Assembly (NCBI GenBank): GCA_964016885.1
Contig: OZ024743.1
Location: forward strand, 19,298,872-19,362,871
From: Eledone cirrhosa
Taxonomy: Eukaryota; Mollusca; Cephalopoda; Octopoda; Eledonidae
Reading direction: 5' to 3'
Length of the DNA: 64,000 nt
Made by a program: the position numbers and the translations under genes. Position 1 is the first letter of the stretch. Each line of letters opens with the position of its first letter. Positions 51,802 through 62,689 of this stretch are shown one piece after another. The notes beneath the pieces are model-generated. The model did no database searches and had not been told where the DNA came from. It worked only from the letters and a program-made list of their open reading frames with translations.

Positions 51802-52600
51802 TCACGGTGGTTTAAATCTCGTAAATTTAGTAGCAATCCTATGTCTGCAGAAAAAAGACTTTTCTATTTTGCTGTTAAGTAGCATTTTATCGTACCTTAA
51901 GATATATAGCAATTCAAGGTTGCAGAGTCCGCAATAGGACATACTGCTGCTATAGGCCTTTGCGGTCACTAATTTCGACCAGCTAACATTGTAATCAAGG
52001 TTTTTGTCCTTAAGTTGCCAGATTTTATTGGCGAGGGTTGTGGAATTCACCAGTGCACGGTTCTTCATTGAATGTCTGTGTACATGCCATCTCTTTCTAA
52101 AAGCACCCGCGGTGGATCCAATGTAGTGCCACGTGGAGTTGTCCGAGTGTACAGTACACATGTACACTAAGCTAGAATCCAGGCATCTATTCCCTAATGG
52201 GCACTTATTTGGGCAATTGCAGTTTGAATTATTATTCCGTGCAACTTTCATATTGCGGTTCTTCAAATTGTTATGTGCGGGTTGCGATTCATGCCTATTG
52301 AAGTTTTGATTTGGTGTGTTCCGATGCGTTTGTGGTTGTGATACTGTTATGTGTTTGTGTTTAGTGTTTGGTGCTATGTTGTGTATTGGTGGGGTAGTTT
52401 CCTTAGAGATATTCTTGTGGTTGATTTTACGTATATGCGATTCTATGTTGGCTGCAATTGAGTATGAAAGTTTTATAATTTTTCTATTGAAGATTTTATG
52501 GTATCTATGTGATGTAGTGAAGGGTTTATCTATTAGTTTAAAAACAAAAGGCAGATTATCTTATAGAAGAGTTGAAGATCGGATTAAACCATAGGTATTT
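51802..52600 (-). pseudogene. PLE-type C-terminal GIY-YIG domain
   Basis: Reading from about 52600: ENTYGLIRSSTLL-stop, DNLPFVFKLIDKPFTTSHRY, KLSYSIAANIESHIRKINHK, CNCPNKCPLGNRCLDSSLVY, HYIGSTAGAFRKRWHVHRHS, TLANKIWQLKDKNLDYNVSW and SYCGLCNLELLYILRYDKML. The cysteine cluster CPL...CL before a VY...YIGST box, and the IWQLKD and CGLC..E boxes after it, match a C-terminal module I remember next to RTs in cnidarian and mollusc PLE-like repeats. One stop near 52560 interrupts the N-side; the rest is open for about 255 codons. Confidence 0.7.
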
Positions 52601-52871
52601 TCTTTCTCCAGTTCTTCTATAGTTTTGTGTTTTTTCTTATTAGTGTTCAGTATAATGCTAATACCACTCCTCTATAAAAGCCATGCCATGCGTATCATCC
52701 TCACATTCGCTCGTTCTGATGAATTAACTGATTATAAACGCGGTTTTGGAGTTGGATTGACGCAACATCTAGCGATTAGCAAACTCTAGATTTACCAGAT
52801 CAAGGAAACAATTGTCAGCACTATGAATAAAGCCCTTATTGTACAGCCAACCATGTTACTCTTATTTCTTG

Positions 52872-52875
<4 letters not shown>

Positions 52876-52964
<89 letters not shown>

Positions 52965-53009
52965 ATGGGGAGAAGAATACTGCATGGTTGCACATGGATA
53001 ACATGTTAT
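52876..53009. repeat. (TA)n microsatellite
   Basis: About 40 TA units (52877-52957) next to the PLE terminal repeat. Confidence 0.9.
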
Positions 53010-53400
53010 AAAATGAGTCCCTCATCAGTGATTTGACAACGGTCATTGGTATTTAATTGCATTAAAAATCATATACCTCACGTTGGTGCAATAATAACTA
53101 AAATAAGTTATTAGGACAATTAAAACGCGTAAAGCGAGTGAGACAAGTAAACAAACAGGGGAAAGCTAACCGAAGATGGGAAGAAACACAAGCTACATAG
53201 TTATTCTATCAGTATAAGCTGGGTGAATATATGAGCGAGTAAGAATAGACCTTTCGCGATGAATCCGATGTAAGAAAGAAGGAAATCGTTTTCGTAGCGA
53301 ACGGGGGGAAGTGAGAAGGGGAGAAACAGTGAGTGAGTGAGTGGAAGTGCGAGGAAGAGGTCAGTAGAGAGAAAGTGTTAACTGACATGACAGAGGGGAC
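53010..53400. repeat. Dispersed repeat, copy 2 (partner 37500-37870)
   Basis: Same ordered blocks as 37500-37870 (CATCAGTGAT, AATAACTAAAATAAGTTATT, GTAAACAAACA, AGTGAGTGAGTGGAAGTG). It precedes a PLE endonuclease fragment by about 200 bp. Confidence 0.65.
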
Positions 53401-53587
53401 GAAAGAAAGTAACATAAAATACATACTTACATATATATGGTATAGTCACACCTGTGATATAATGATTAGAAAACTTCAATACACTAAGATTATCCTTGAG
53501 AATTGCAGGAAAAGGCCATTGTTACGGTTGTTTATATATATGTTAATCCAAGTATTTAGAAAGTTAACACAATTCACTTGCTTTTGA

Positions 53588-53990
53588 ATGGAACATCCTG
53601 AGAGCAACGGATACATTTCAAAGTTATTATATTGTATATTTAAATCAAAACTAATATATATATATAGTTCATACATAGGTGCGACCACCACTACGTTTAA
53701 GGAGCGGTGGTATAACCATAGAAGGTCCTCTAAACATAGGCTGAAACGATCCCAAACTAGACTGGCCGATTTGATCTGGGACCTCATGGACAGGAACATC
53801 GAATTCCAGATCATATGGCAGTCAAAAGACGCGTGGCCCAACTGCCCAGTGACAGAAACAACTGCAGGTTATGCCTGGTCGAGGCGGCTGAGATAATTAA
53901 ATTAAAATCTGCCATAAACTATAGGTCGAACATAATTATCAATTGCAGACACACCAGGTTGAACACCTTTTCTGCACAAACATTCGGCTG
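53588..53990 (+). pseudogene. PLE-type GIY-YIG fragment, plus strand
   Basis: SYIGATTTTFKERWYNHRRS, then TRLADLIWDLMDRNIEFQII, parallels the 51802-52600 module (HYIGSTAGAFRKRWHVHRHS, ANKIWQLKDKNLDYNV) but is clearly diverged. A frameshift near 53850 moves the end into NCRLCLVEAAEIIKLKSAIN, equivalent to the CGLCNLE box. The upstream cysteine cluster and RT are missing. Confidence 0.7.
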
Positions 53991-54171
53991 AGGGCCGCAC
54001 ACTAACCATGACCCAACATAATATTAACCACCTTTGCCCTGTCTCGCCGTCCCTCATCTCAGTGCATTTGTTTTATAACATGTAACCCTTTGTAAGTCTA
54101 ACTTTTGTATATATCATGCCGCATACATAACCCCCACCAAAAGACACATCGCCATACACACCTCATATTAG

Positions 54172-54800
54172 TACCATTGTATTCTAACTGTCCTCTTTGT
54201 CAGATTTTACCTTGTAATCCATTGTAGCATCCGATCCTCTAAATATAATGTCGATCATATCACCCCATCTCCACCACCAACACCACCAACACCGCACACA
54301 TCGCTTTTTGTTTACCATCCCACACCCACAAGCTTGTTCCCCCATGTTCGCTCTATCTGTATTATCCTACAATCATTCGTTAAATTCGATCCTATAAATA
54401 TACTGTCGCACACACCACCACCGCCACCACTAGATACAACTCCATACTTCAACAATCATTAACATCATTAACATCACCAATATTTATCACCCCTCCCTCC
54501 CGGTACCATTGTGTTATATATGCCCTCTCTGTCATTTTTACCTTGTAAACCACCGTAACATCTGATCATGTAAATATATTGTTGAACATATCACCCCATC
54601 GCCACCACCACACATCGCTATATGTTCACAACCTTGTTTTCCCCGCGTTCTCTATGTCACTTTTTAACCTGTAACCCATCGTATAATTCGATCCTGTCTA
54701 TTTGTTGTCGCTCACAACACCACTACCGCCACCCCAAGGCACTTCTTCATACTCCAACAATCATTAACATCATTATCATCGCCAACACATACTTTCCCTC
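54172..54800 (+). repeat. Two diverged units of about 310 bp, pyrimidine-rich
   Basis: 54172-54501 and 54502-54800 each open GTACCATTGT and contain ACCTTGTAA, ATATCACCCCAT and ACAATCATTAACATCATTA-type blocks, with an inner half-repeat. They lie downstream of the plus-strand endonuclease fragment and are probably the 3' region of that element. Confidence 0.7.
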
Positions 54801-54843
54801 CCTAAACAATGCAAGTGTGTGTGTCTGTGTGTAGTTATGTATA

Positions 54844-54916
<73 letters not shown>

Positions 54917-55145
54917 ATATATATTTATATGTACCATACCATCTCCATTGGCACTCCCCCTCCCTCTATCTATGTACTACGCCATCCCCACTGACACTCC
55001 CCCCTCTCTCTATATACACACATACACACATGTGTGTATGTATATATGTGTGTGTATATGTGTATATGTGTGTATGTGTGTATGTGTGTGTATGTGTAAG
55101 GTATGTGTATATATATGTCAGTGTGTATATACGCATGTGTATGTA
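54801..55145. repeat. (TA)n/(GT)n and a short duplication
   Basis: (TA)n at about 54850-54896, (GT)n to 54916, a CACTCCCCC-containing segment twice (about 54951 and 54993), then GT-rich sequence. Confidence 0.85.
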
Positions 55146-56104
55146 TACAACGCCTTTGGCAGACTAAGTGTGTCTAGATATGTATCTCCTCATTGTATTT
55201 AACACCATCAACACATCCGCCACACCACCATAAGCACCATTACCATAAACAAGAACACCACACCCACACCACACACACTAAACTGCCACAAATACACGCC
55301 AATCTGTCTACCGACAATCCACCACCCCCACACCACAGTCTAACCCAGCCAGTGACCGTCACCAGCATCTTATCATCACATCCACGCCCACCTACAATAC
55401 AGGCGAAAACATCCCTATTCCACCAATCAAAACGAGCCTTACTGACCAACATATGAACTTCTGACTTTATCACATAGCATGTACACATTTTCTACTAGCA
55501 TTTTAAGGGGTCCGTCGATCTGCGGATTACTGAGCCGGGTAAGATCGACACAGATCGAACCTTGAGCTGATCAGTGGCGAAACGCGCGTCACCTACCAAT
55601 AAATATAATGAAGGAGTAACCAATCGTCCTTGTTATATTTTCAATATATATATATATATATATATATATAACGAAGGAAGTGTGGTGAGGAACCAGGGTG
55701 ACGATAACGCACCAGAGTACTCGATAATCTCCCTTTCTTTCTCTCTTCCTTTTCTACTCTATCTTCCCCAATTTCACCCTTTAAGATATATAAAGAAACC
55801 ATGATTCAGCCATTCGTTCTGAAGATTTCGATGTGCGAACAGCATTTGAAAATCGAGTACAGCATGACTAGGCTGTGTAACTATTAAAGAAACTTTTGTA
55901 AACACTTGGAATAAATTACCTTTTTATGATGTCTACCTGTTTTATTAATCATTCTTTATCTACACACCGGAATATAGAAGAATCGTAAACCAAGTTTCTT
56001 TAACTCTTCTTTTGTAACTCGTTTAGTAATCTCTCACCGTACGTCGACTCTACCTAGTGTTATAATCAACCATTACTGCATTCAAGATAATCCTAAGCAT
56101 TTCT

Positions 56105-56109
<5 letters not shown>
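55146..56109. other. C/A-rich segment, then AT-rich spacer
   Basis: 55200-55440 is CA- and CC-rich on the plus strand and may belong to the preceding PLE 3' region. 55508-55600 holds a GAAACGCGCGTC motif noted separately. (TA)n at 55646-55669. No gene is recognised. Confidence 0.5.
55567..55590 (+). ncRNA. Possible hammerhead remnant
   Basis: CTGATCA, five bases, then GAAACGCGCGTC. The second part resembles the GAAA plus minimal helix III plus cleavage-site stretch of retroelement hammerheads. The first box has C instead of the required G, and helix II is too short to fold well. A related flank (ACACAGATCG.ACCT.GAGCTG.TC) recurs at about 61335-61362 without the GCGCGTC end. Confidence 0.2.

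Positions 56110-56183
<74 letters not shown>
56110..56183. repeat. (TA)n microsatellite
   Basis: About 37 TA units. Confidence 0.95.
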
Positions 56184-56186
<3 letters not shown>

Positions 56187-56439
56187 TTATATTTAATTTA
56201 TTGGGATACAACAAGCAAATATTTTTATAACTGATATAAAGCACTCACCAAATTATTGGAGTAAAAATACGATATATTATTTTAAATCTAATGGGATTTA
56301 AACATATCCGACACTAATTTGCATAATAGACTAAATATATTTAGTAACCCCACTATCCGGGAGCTTCCAACAGAAATGGTCGCATTCTTTAAGGGTATGT
56401 CAGTATTTATTTATAAAACTGATCTATATTATATTTTAT

Positions 56440-56480
56440 CTGATGAAGGCGCACCATAATTTGACTTGGTGTCCTTGAAA
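56440..56480 (+). ncRNA. CTGATGA-stem-GAAA motif
   Basis: CTGATGA (56440-56446) is followed by a stem of AGG with CCT plus CACCA with TGGTG (56447-56456 with 56467-56475), a T, then GAAA (56477-56480). The boxes fit a hammerhead core. The extra T and the lack of obvious helices I and III weaken it. Confidence 0.25.
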
Positions 56481-56538
56481 TATGTATAATGAAATAACTA
56501 TGGTTTTATAAATATAGTTTCCATTTGTTAATATATCG

Positions 56539-56539
<1 letters not shown>

Positions 56540-56597
<58 letters not shown>

Positions 56598-56685
56598 GTG
56601 TGTGTGTATATATATATAATATATATGTATGTATATATATATATATATATGCATGTGTGTGTGTGTGTGTATGTGTGTGTGCAAT
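56540..56685. repeat. (TA)n and (GT)n microsatellites
   Basis: Interrupted (TA)n from 56545 with (GT)n at about 56655-56682. Confidence 0.9.
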
Positions 56686-57066
56686 ATGCAGCAGGCGATA
56701 TGGATATAAATGCCGATGAAAGAGTTGACGAGAAGAGATAAGATCTGGAAACAAGAATGCATGGTCACTTTGAAAAAAATATAGCGTATCAATTATAAAA
56801 CAATATTGTGGACATAGCTTCAGCAATACAGTTTGAAAAGTACCACTGAGAAATTTATAATTGTAGGACAACTCCAGATGTATCCTACCAATTCAGTGAA
56901 GTATAATATCTACAAAGCCCTGACGCCCAAAATGCATTCTACCTACACTGACGTATTTTATTAATACTTAAAACCTTTACATGTAATAACACTATTATAC
57001 ACTACTAATATTTTAAATAATTCATAATAGATATCCTCATTATATATTATTTCTTAATCCATTCTT
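56686..57066. other. No gene recognised
   Basis: AT-rich spacer with no supported feature. Confidence 0.5.
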
Positions 57067-57176
57067 AGTTCAAATCCCGCGAGGTCAACTTTGCTTTTCA
57101 TCCTTACGGGGTCGATAAAATAAAGTATCAGTAATGTATTCGGTAACTGCTGGCCTTGTGCCAAAAGTAGAAACAT
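57067..57176 (+). mobile_element. 5'-truncated SINE
   Basis: Starts at the B-box-like GTTCAAATCCC and runs to GTAGAAACA. TATTTCTTAAT occurs just before (about 57048-57058) and after (57178-57188), so the truncated copy appears to have been inserted as such. Confidence 0.8.
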
Positions 57177-57299
57177 TTATTTCTTAATGCAGCACATTTA
57201 ATTTGATGGGCGAATAGAGGGCGAATGAAAACATGTTGGCCACATGCAAGTTTTGTGTCACTGCATATTGACTAAGATATTGTTTTCCCCAAGCCCTCT

Positions 57300-57680
57300 A
57301 ATGTCATTTTTACAACTGAAAAGCGAAAGAAATTTTTGTATTTAAATAACATGCAGTTATTTCTTCGTTTATACTCTCCGATTGCGTTACTTAAGTTTAG
57401 TGCGAAAACAGTGTTTCGTATGGATTTGAGAAATAAAAGATCTATTTTCAAAAGGATATTTCTGGAATATAAACCGTATGTGAAATTCATTATTTCCTTT
57501 AATACTGTCTATTTATAAGACCTGCTTTCTCTTTCGGTGCATAATGTATAATGATTTGATTCAATCTTAATACTTGCCTTGTGGTGAACTATAAATAGAT
57601 AATTACAGAAAGCATATAATCACCATAATTACAGATGTTCTTATATTATTAACCTTCGACACGAAAGTTCTGAAAATTCT
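57300..57680 (+). repeat. Dispersed repeat, copy 1 (partner 60535-60985)
   Basis: Shares with 60535-60985 in order TTTAAATAACATGCAGTTAT, GCTTTCTCTTTCGG and ATAATCACCATAATTACAGA blocks in the same orientation. The two differ by substitutions and several indels. No coding frame is conserved between them, so the short frames here are not genes. Confidence 0.8.
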
Positions 57681-58083
57681 ATTTGTATTTTGTGTTTTGA
57701 CACTCAATCAAGCTGAGAAAAGAACAACGCCCACCATTGTCTATATTATACGTTACCGATAGTATTTTAAATGGTTCTGTGGATCACAAAGAAACAAGGT
57801 TTATTTGGTGGTTCATCACTGAGACCGGTATCTGTGTAGATGTAATCTATAACAACGAAAACAGCAAAAGTAACGGAAATTATCAATTGCTAAATTCTAA
57901 TATTTTACAATAAAATATCTTAATAACTAAATTCAATTATTTATTATAAATAAGTTTAATATCGAATAACTGAATTTAATAATTAAGATATTTCAATATA
58001 AAATAATTGAATTTAGTAATTAATAAATTTCATCATTTTTGCAATTGATGTTGTTATCAACTATTACTGTATAGATACCGATA
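57681..58083. other. No gene recognised
   Basis: AT-rich spacer with short internal near-repeats of TTAATAATTAAGATAT-like sequence at about 57905-58020. Confidence 0.5.
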
Positions 58084-58273
58084 AGGGCGGTGAATTGGCA
58101 GTATCGGTAGAGGGTCGGACGCCATGCTTTGACGTATAGAGTTACGGCCCTTGCCATTCTGAGTTCAAATCCCGCCGATGTTAACTTTGCTTTTCATCGT
58201 TACGGGGTCGATAAAATAAAGTACCAGTAATCTACTGGGTAATTGCTGGCCTTGTGCCAAAAGTAGAAACAAT
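58084..58273 (+). mobile_element. tRNA-derived SINE, full length
   Basis: GGGCGGTGAATTGGCAGTAT to GTAGAAACAATTA, with a clean 17-bp target-site duplication ATTACTGTATAGATACC (58063-58079 and about 58272-58288). Confidence 0.95.
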
Positions 58274-58288
58274 TACTGTATAGATACC

Positions 58289-58591
58289 ATTCTCAGCGTT
58301 GAACCACTAATGAAAATAACTCTTTACAAATAAGATATCTTTGCAGCATATACATTCGACAATAGCAATCGCTGTATGCTTTTCAATCTCACAGAATCGC
58401 ATGGGAAGATATTAGTGATTTTGCTGGCACTAGATAACATTTTCGAAGAATATTAACGAATAGTTATCTATAGAAAAAAGTTTGAAAGTGGAATTGAAAG
58501 CGAGAACGAAACACTTTATTTTCTGAGTAATGCATAGGTAGGCCTTAGTACAGAAAAATCAGATTGTGACGTCCAATAAATGTCTATAAAA
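58289..58591. other. No gene recognised
   Basis: AT-rich spacer with no supported feature. Confidence 0.5.
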
Positions 58592-58731
58592 ATAATTGTT
58601 TCTACTTTTGGCACAAAGCCAGCAATTATCCCAGGGTACTTTATTTTATCGACCTCATAAGGATGAAAGGCAAAGTTAACCTCGGTTGGAATTGAACTCA
58701 GATCATAAAGGGCCGTAACTCTTTGCTGCAA
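58592..58731 (-). mobile_element. SINE, partial, minus strand
   Basis: Reverse complement of the SINE from its tail to the CTTTGCAGCAAAG position. The tRNA-like head is missing. It abuts a second copy. Confidence 0.85.
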
Positions 58732-58736
58732 AGAAA

Positions 58737-58923
58737 TGATTGTTTCTACTTTTGGCACAAGACAGGAAATACCCAGTTCATTACTGGTACTTTATTTTAT
58801 CGACCCCGTAAGGATGAAAGGCAAAGTTAACCTCGGCGGGATTTGAACTCAGAATAGCAAGGACCGTAACTCTATGCGTCAAAGCATAGGGTCCGACCCT
58901 CTACCGATACTGCCAATCCACCG
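58737..58923 (-). mobile_element. tRNA-derived SINE, full length, minus strand
   Basis: Complete reverse-orientation copy from ATTGTTTCTACTTTTGGCAC to CCAATCCACCG. GCAAAGAAATGAT before and GCAAAGAAATAAT after look like its target-site duplication, so it entered at the broken end of the neighbouring partial copy. Confidence 0.9.
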
Positions 58924-58929
58924 CAAAGA

Positions 58930-59323
58930 AATAATGTTTAGTCAAAAGGACAAACGACAATTCCAGTATTTATTCAAAGCAAATTAGAAAAGTTGAAGAT
59001 AAAAATGACAACGGAGGAAATTATTACGCGTCTATGAACGAGTTAACACTAATTACAGAATATTAGCCTCCACATTTAATATGTCTCTTCAACTTGTCTT
59101 TCAAAGATTTTAATAAAAAAAAAAAGAAAAGTCACAATAAACGTTTAGAAAAATTTCTGTTTTAGAAACTCCAGATATCAAAACCGTCCTGAGAGTTCAA
59201 ATTGTGGATAAGGGGGATATATAAAATAATAGAAGTTAATAATTTTACTGCTTTTGGTGGTTTTCTTTGCGTTGTTTTTCTCAGCAGATTCCACCGTTAT
59301 TTGTACGAATCATAATTGCTCAT

Positions 59324-59356
<33 letters not shown>
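58930..59356. other. No gene recognised
   Basis: AT-rich spacer ending in a short (TA)n. Confidence 0.5.
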
Positions 59357-59359
<3 letters not shown>

Positions 59360-59983
59360 CATTATGAAGAGAGAAGAAACATTTAGATATAATTAGTAAT
59401 AAAATGTATCATACCTAAACTGCTCCTAGATTCCTCGACTACGTAGTTTCGTGGCATAAAGAAAAACAATACATCATAAAGATATAGAGTCCCTGCGAGG
59501 TCTGCCGACTTATCAAGAGGATACCTCATTTTACTAGTCTCAAGAACGCGTCTACACGACGTGAGAAAGAATCCCAAAAGGCGGAGGGGGAGATAGTCAC
59601 GCGATATAACGGTCGAGAAACAGAGCTAAGCCTCTTATAACCCCGAAGAAAATACCACAGAGGCGGAGGGGGTATTTATATCGAAGCCGTAGAAGAGGTG
59701 GTGAAGGAGGCGAGAAGTATGAGTAATGGCAGCTTTCCAGCAGTCACCACACTTCAAAGATTACTCAACCAGAGGGAGTTATTAACAATATATTTAGAAA
59801 CACACAGATACATGCGGACACACACATATACATGAATGCATCCACACTCAACCGTGAGTTAAGGGTGCCAACCTCACCGATGTTGCTCAATGAATGACTG
59901 GGACAGACCAATCCGGTTGAACTAGACTGAACCAGTATCAGAGTTAAAAATCAGAGTTAAAAATACATGTATCTGTGTGTTTC

Positions 59984-59990
<7 letters not shown>
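59357..59990 (+). repeat. Single copy of the 41-kb palindrome unit
   Basis: 59357-59818 matches the palindrome arm at roughly 95% by eye, 59819-59965 matches the segment at 42040-42210, and the end (TGTATCTGTGTGTTTCTAAA) is an inverted copy of the arm's inner end. (TA)n borders both sides. The short minus frame at 59383-59577 looks accidental. Confidence 0.85.

Positions 59991-60034
<44 letters not shown>
59991..60034. repeat. (TA)n microsatellite
   Basis: About 22 TA units. Confidence 0.95.
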
Positions 60035-60036
<2 letters not shown>

Positions 60037-60064
60037 GTACATTACATTCATACATAGTGTAAGG

Positions 60065-60390
60065 AAGGTGATTCGCAGTTACGATGATGAGTTTTCCAGT
60101 TTATCCGATCAACGGAACAGCCTGCTGGTGATATTAGCGTGCAAGTAGCTGAACGTTCCACAAACACGCGTACCTCTAACGTAATTCTCAGGGAGATTTG
60201 ACGTGTCAGAGAACGTGACAAGGCTGGCTCTTCGAATTACAGGTACAACTCATTTTGCCAGTTGAGTGAACTGAAGCCACGTGAAATAAAGTGTCTTGCC
60301 CAAGAACACAGCGCGCCGCCGGCAATCGAACCCACGACATTACGACTGTGAGCCGAATTCTCTAATAAAAAGCCTCACGCCTTCACTCCA
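60065..60390 (-). mobile_element. Second SINE type, minus strand
   Basis: In reverse sense it has a tRNA-like part with GTGGGTTCGATTGCCGGCGG (B-box GGTTCGATTGC), then CTTGGGCAAGACACTTTATT and CAGTTCACTCAACTGGC. That central stretch resembles a SINE core widespread in invertebrates (from memory). It is distinct from the common SINE of this window. Confidence 0.65.
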
Positions 60391-60534
60391 TAAATACATA
60401 CATATATTCATACATACATAAGTACTTAAAATCCAATAAATTCTATCGTATGTTTGTATCGTCAGCGCCAACAGCCTCTCTAGCTCTAAATAACAATGAG
60501 TATAAGGTTACAGATTTTCTACATATACGTAATG

Positions 60535-60985
60535 TTATTTTTACAACTTAATTCCGAAAGAAAATTGAATATTTAAATAACATGCAGTTATTTCTTCCTT
60601 AATATCATTCCATTGGATTACTTAGGGTTAGGGTGAAAATAAACTTTCGTATTGGTGTTGAGATGCAAAGTATGCGCTGTCATCGTTGTAAATGTTCTCT
60701 ATGGATCTATTTTGAAAAAGATATTTCCAGAATAGTAATTATGTGATAAATAAATCACTTTCATTGATACGCGTGTAATTTTAAGAGCTGCTTTCTCTTT
60801 CGGTACATAATGTACAATGATTCAATCTTAATATATGGGGTGAATAGGTCTGCAGTGCCTTCCGGTGCATCGTGGGAAGTTTTGTAACTATAAACCGATA
60901 ATTACAGAGAGGATATAATCACCATAATTACAGATATTCGCATATAATTATCGTTCAAATCCAAAGTTCTCAAAAATGTATGAAA
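60535..60985 (+). repeat. Dispersed repeat, copy 2 (partner 57300-57680)
   Basis: See the partner at 57300-57680. This copy carries extra segments at about 60655-60700 and 60835-60880. Confidence 0.8.
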
Positions 60986-61500
60986 TAAATATTGAACTGT
61001 GAAAACAAGAAAATTTGAGTGATTTCAAATTATTAGTCGTTTCTTCTATTTTGAAAATCAACCAATTGATAGTAAAAGCAAGTAAGAAACTCTTGACTTG
61101 CCAGATGTAGTAGTAAATCGCCCCCAAATAAACCACTAATTAAACGAAACGAAAGGTTATAGTGCATAAACTTATGTCTGCAATAACTGCAGTGTTAGAC
61201 ACGGTTCAACATAGCTGGTCATTGACACGCCCTATTAGAGCTGTCGTGAACATTATGTATGTTCGTAATTACACACATATATATATACATAGACGTGTCT
61301 GAGGAACCTGCGAATCCAGAGTCAGGTTCTATCCACACACAGATCGCACCTCGAGCTGTTCGAAACAATTGTAATACGTAATACATTGAGTTCCGATGCA
61401 TCACTTATTCTTCGTTTTCCATTTTATCATTCTCTGCTCCGTAGGAGCATAGAGTGCTCAACCGGCATGCCTCCTATGGACGCATCTTAGCTACCATAAG
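60986..61500. other. No gene recognised
   Basis: AT-rich spacer. 61290-61365 shares a flank with 55508-55580. Confidence 0.5.
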
Positions 61501-61504
61501 ACGT

Positions 61505-61533
61505 ATATATATATATATATATATATACAAAAT

Positions 61534-61573
<40 letters not shown>

Positions 61574-61577
61574 AAAT

Positions 61578-61613
<36 letters not shown>

Positions 61614-61646
61614 AAATCTTATATATATATATATATATATATACAA

Positions 61647-61679
<33 letters not shown>

Positions 61680-61734
61680 CAAAATCTTATATATATATAT
61701 ATATACAAAATCTTATATATATATATATACAAAA

Positions 61735-61777
<43 letters not shown>

Positions 61778-61785
61778 CAAAATCT
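61505..61785. repeat. (TA)n array punctuated by ACAAAATCTTA
   Basis: Eight occurrences of ACAAAAT(C/A)T(T/C)A separate (TA)n runs of varying length (about 14-40 bp). This is a minisatellite with TA-length variation inside each unit. Confidence 0.9.
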
Positions 61786-62305
61786 TAAGAAAATTAACAG
61801 AGAGGGGACAAGACAAGGAACGGAAACGATAAACTTTAAAACATTATATTTTTAGAAACAAAAATAAAAATGGAGGTCACAAAAATACTGGTTCCTCGGC
61901 CGTTTAGGTAGACGTTGTCAGTTACGATCCCTGCCAACGGTTTAGCTGGTTTATCCAGGGTCACAACGTCAGACTCAGGCCGAACGCTGCCCAATAGAGT
62001 AAGACACGAGAGGCAAAGCATTAATTTATAGCAAGTAAGCTGCAACAAGTGCAGATAGAATTTTATGTGACACCAGAGAAAAGGTCTGGTACCTCTTATA
62101 GAACGAGAGTCTCATGATTGAAACAAAGGAAAGAAATGAAGTTAAAAAGAAGGAAGAAACAATTCAAGTAGAGGAAAGTATGATATCGCGTTAAAATTGT
62201 AAGGCATTGGAATAAATGTGGGGAGAAGAGATAACAAGTCTGTCACATTAGCATTGATAAACTTAAGAAAATTAACAAACAGAGGACAAGACAACAAACG
62301 GAATC
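61786..62305 (+). repeat. Pair of direct repeats about 470 bp apart
   Basis: CTTAAGAAAATTAACA..GAGGGGACAAGACAA at 61784-61820 recurs at 62262-62298 as CTTAAGAAAATTAACA..CAGAGGACAAGACAA. The enclosed sequence is non-coding. Confidence 0.65.
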
Positions 62306-62689
62306 AAGTCAAAACGAACAACAATTGAGAGATCCGTAAGCGTAATTTGAGCATTCCAATGATAACATACAGGGGCTAGTAATCCTTTTTGTGGCGTCGC
62401 CCACTTTAACATGGAACATTTTTCTACCCCGTGCATGTATAGAAAATATTCAAAAGCAATGTTTGATAAAATGTTTGGTTCGTAAACAGACATTTTATAA
62501 TGTAGTAAATAATAGCAAACGAACGTAACAAACAACGCGAACTTATGCAGCGGCTGCTGCTGCTACTACCTTATTAAAGAACAACATTTAAAACTCTAGC
62601 TAATTAAATTTAATTATAAAACATTTAATTAGGTTACATGGTCGAAGTTGGTTTTATGGTTAAGGTTAGCGAATATGTCACCAAGGAAA
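62306..62689. other. No gene recognised
   Basis: AT-rich spacer with no supported feature. Confidence 0.5.

Larger units (their letters stand above)
50615..52875 (-). mobile_element. Penelope-like element flanked by inverted repeats of about 210 bp
   Basis: 50615-50826 (starting TTCAAGAAATAAGAGTAACA) is the diverged reverse complement of 52660-52872. Between them on the minus strand lies a GIY-YIG-type C-terminal reading frame (52600-51802), followed by about 1 kb of apparent 3' untranslated sequence with an internal duplication. No RT domain is present, so this is a partial copy or a non-canonical element. Confidence 0.65.

Noticed and set aside
57272..57518. Short frames on both strands as genes
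   Set aside because: They lie within a dispersed repeat whose second copy does not keep the frames open.
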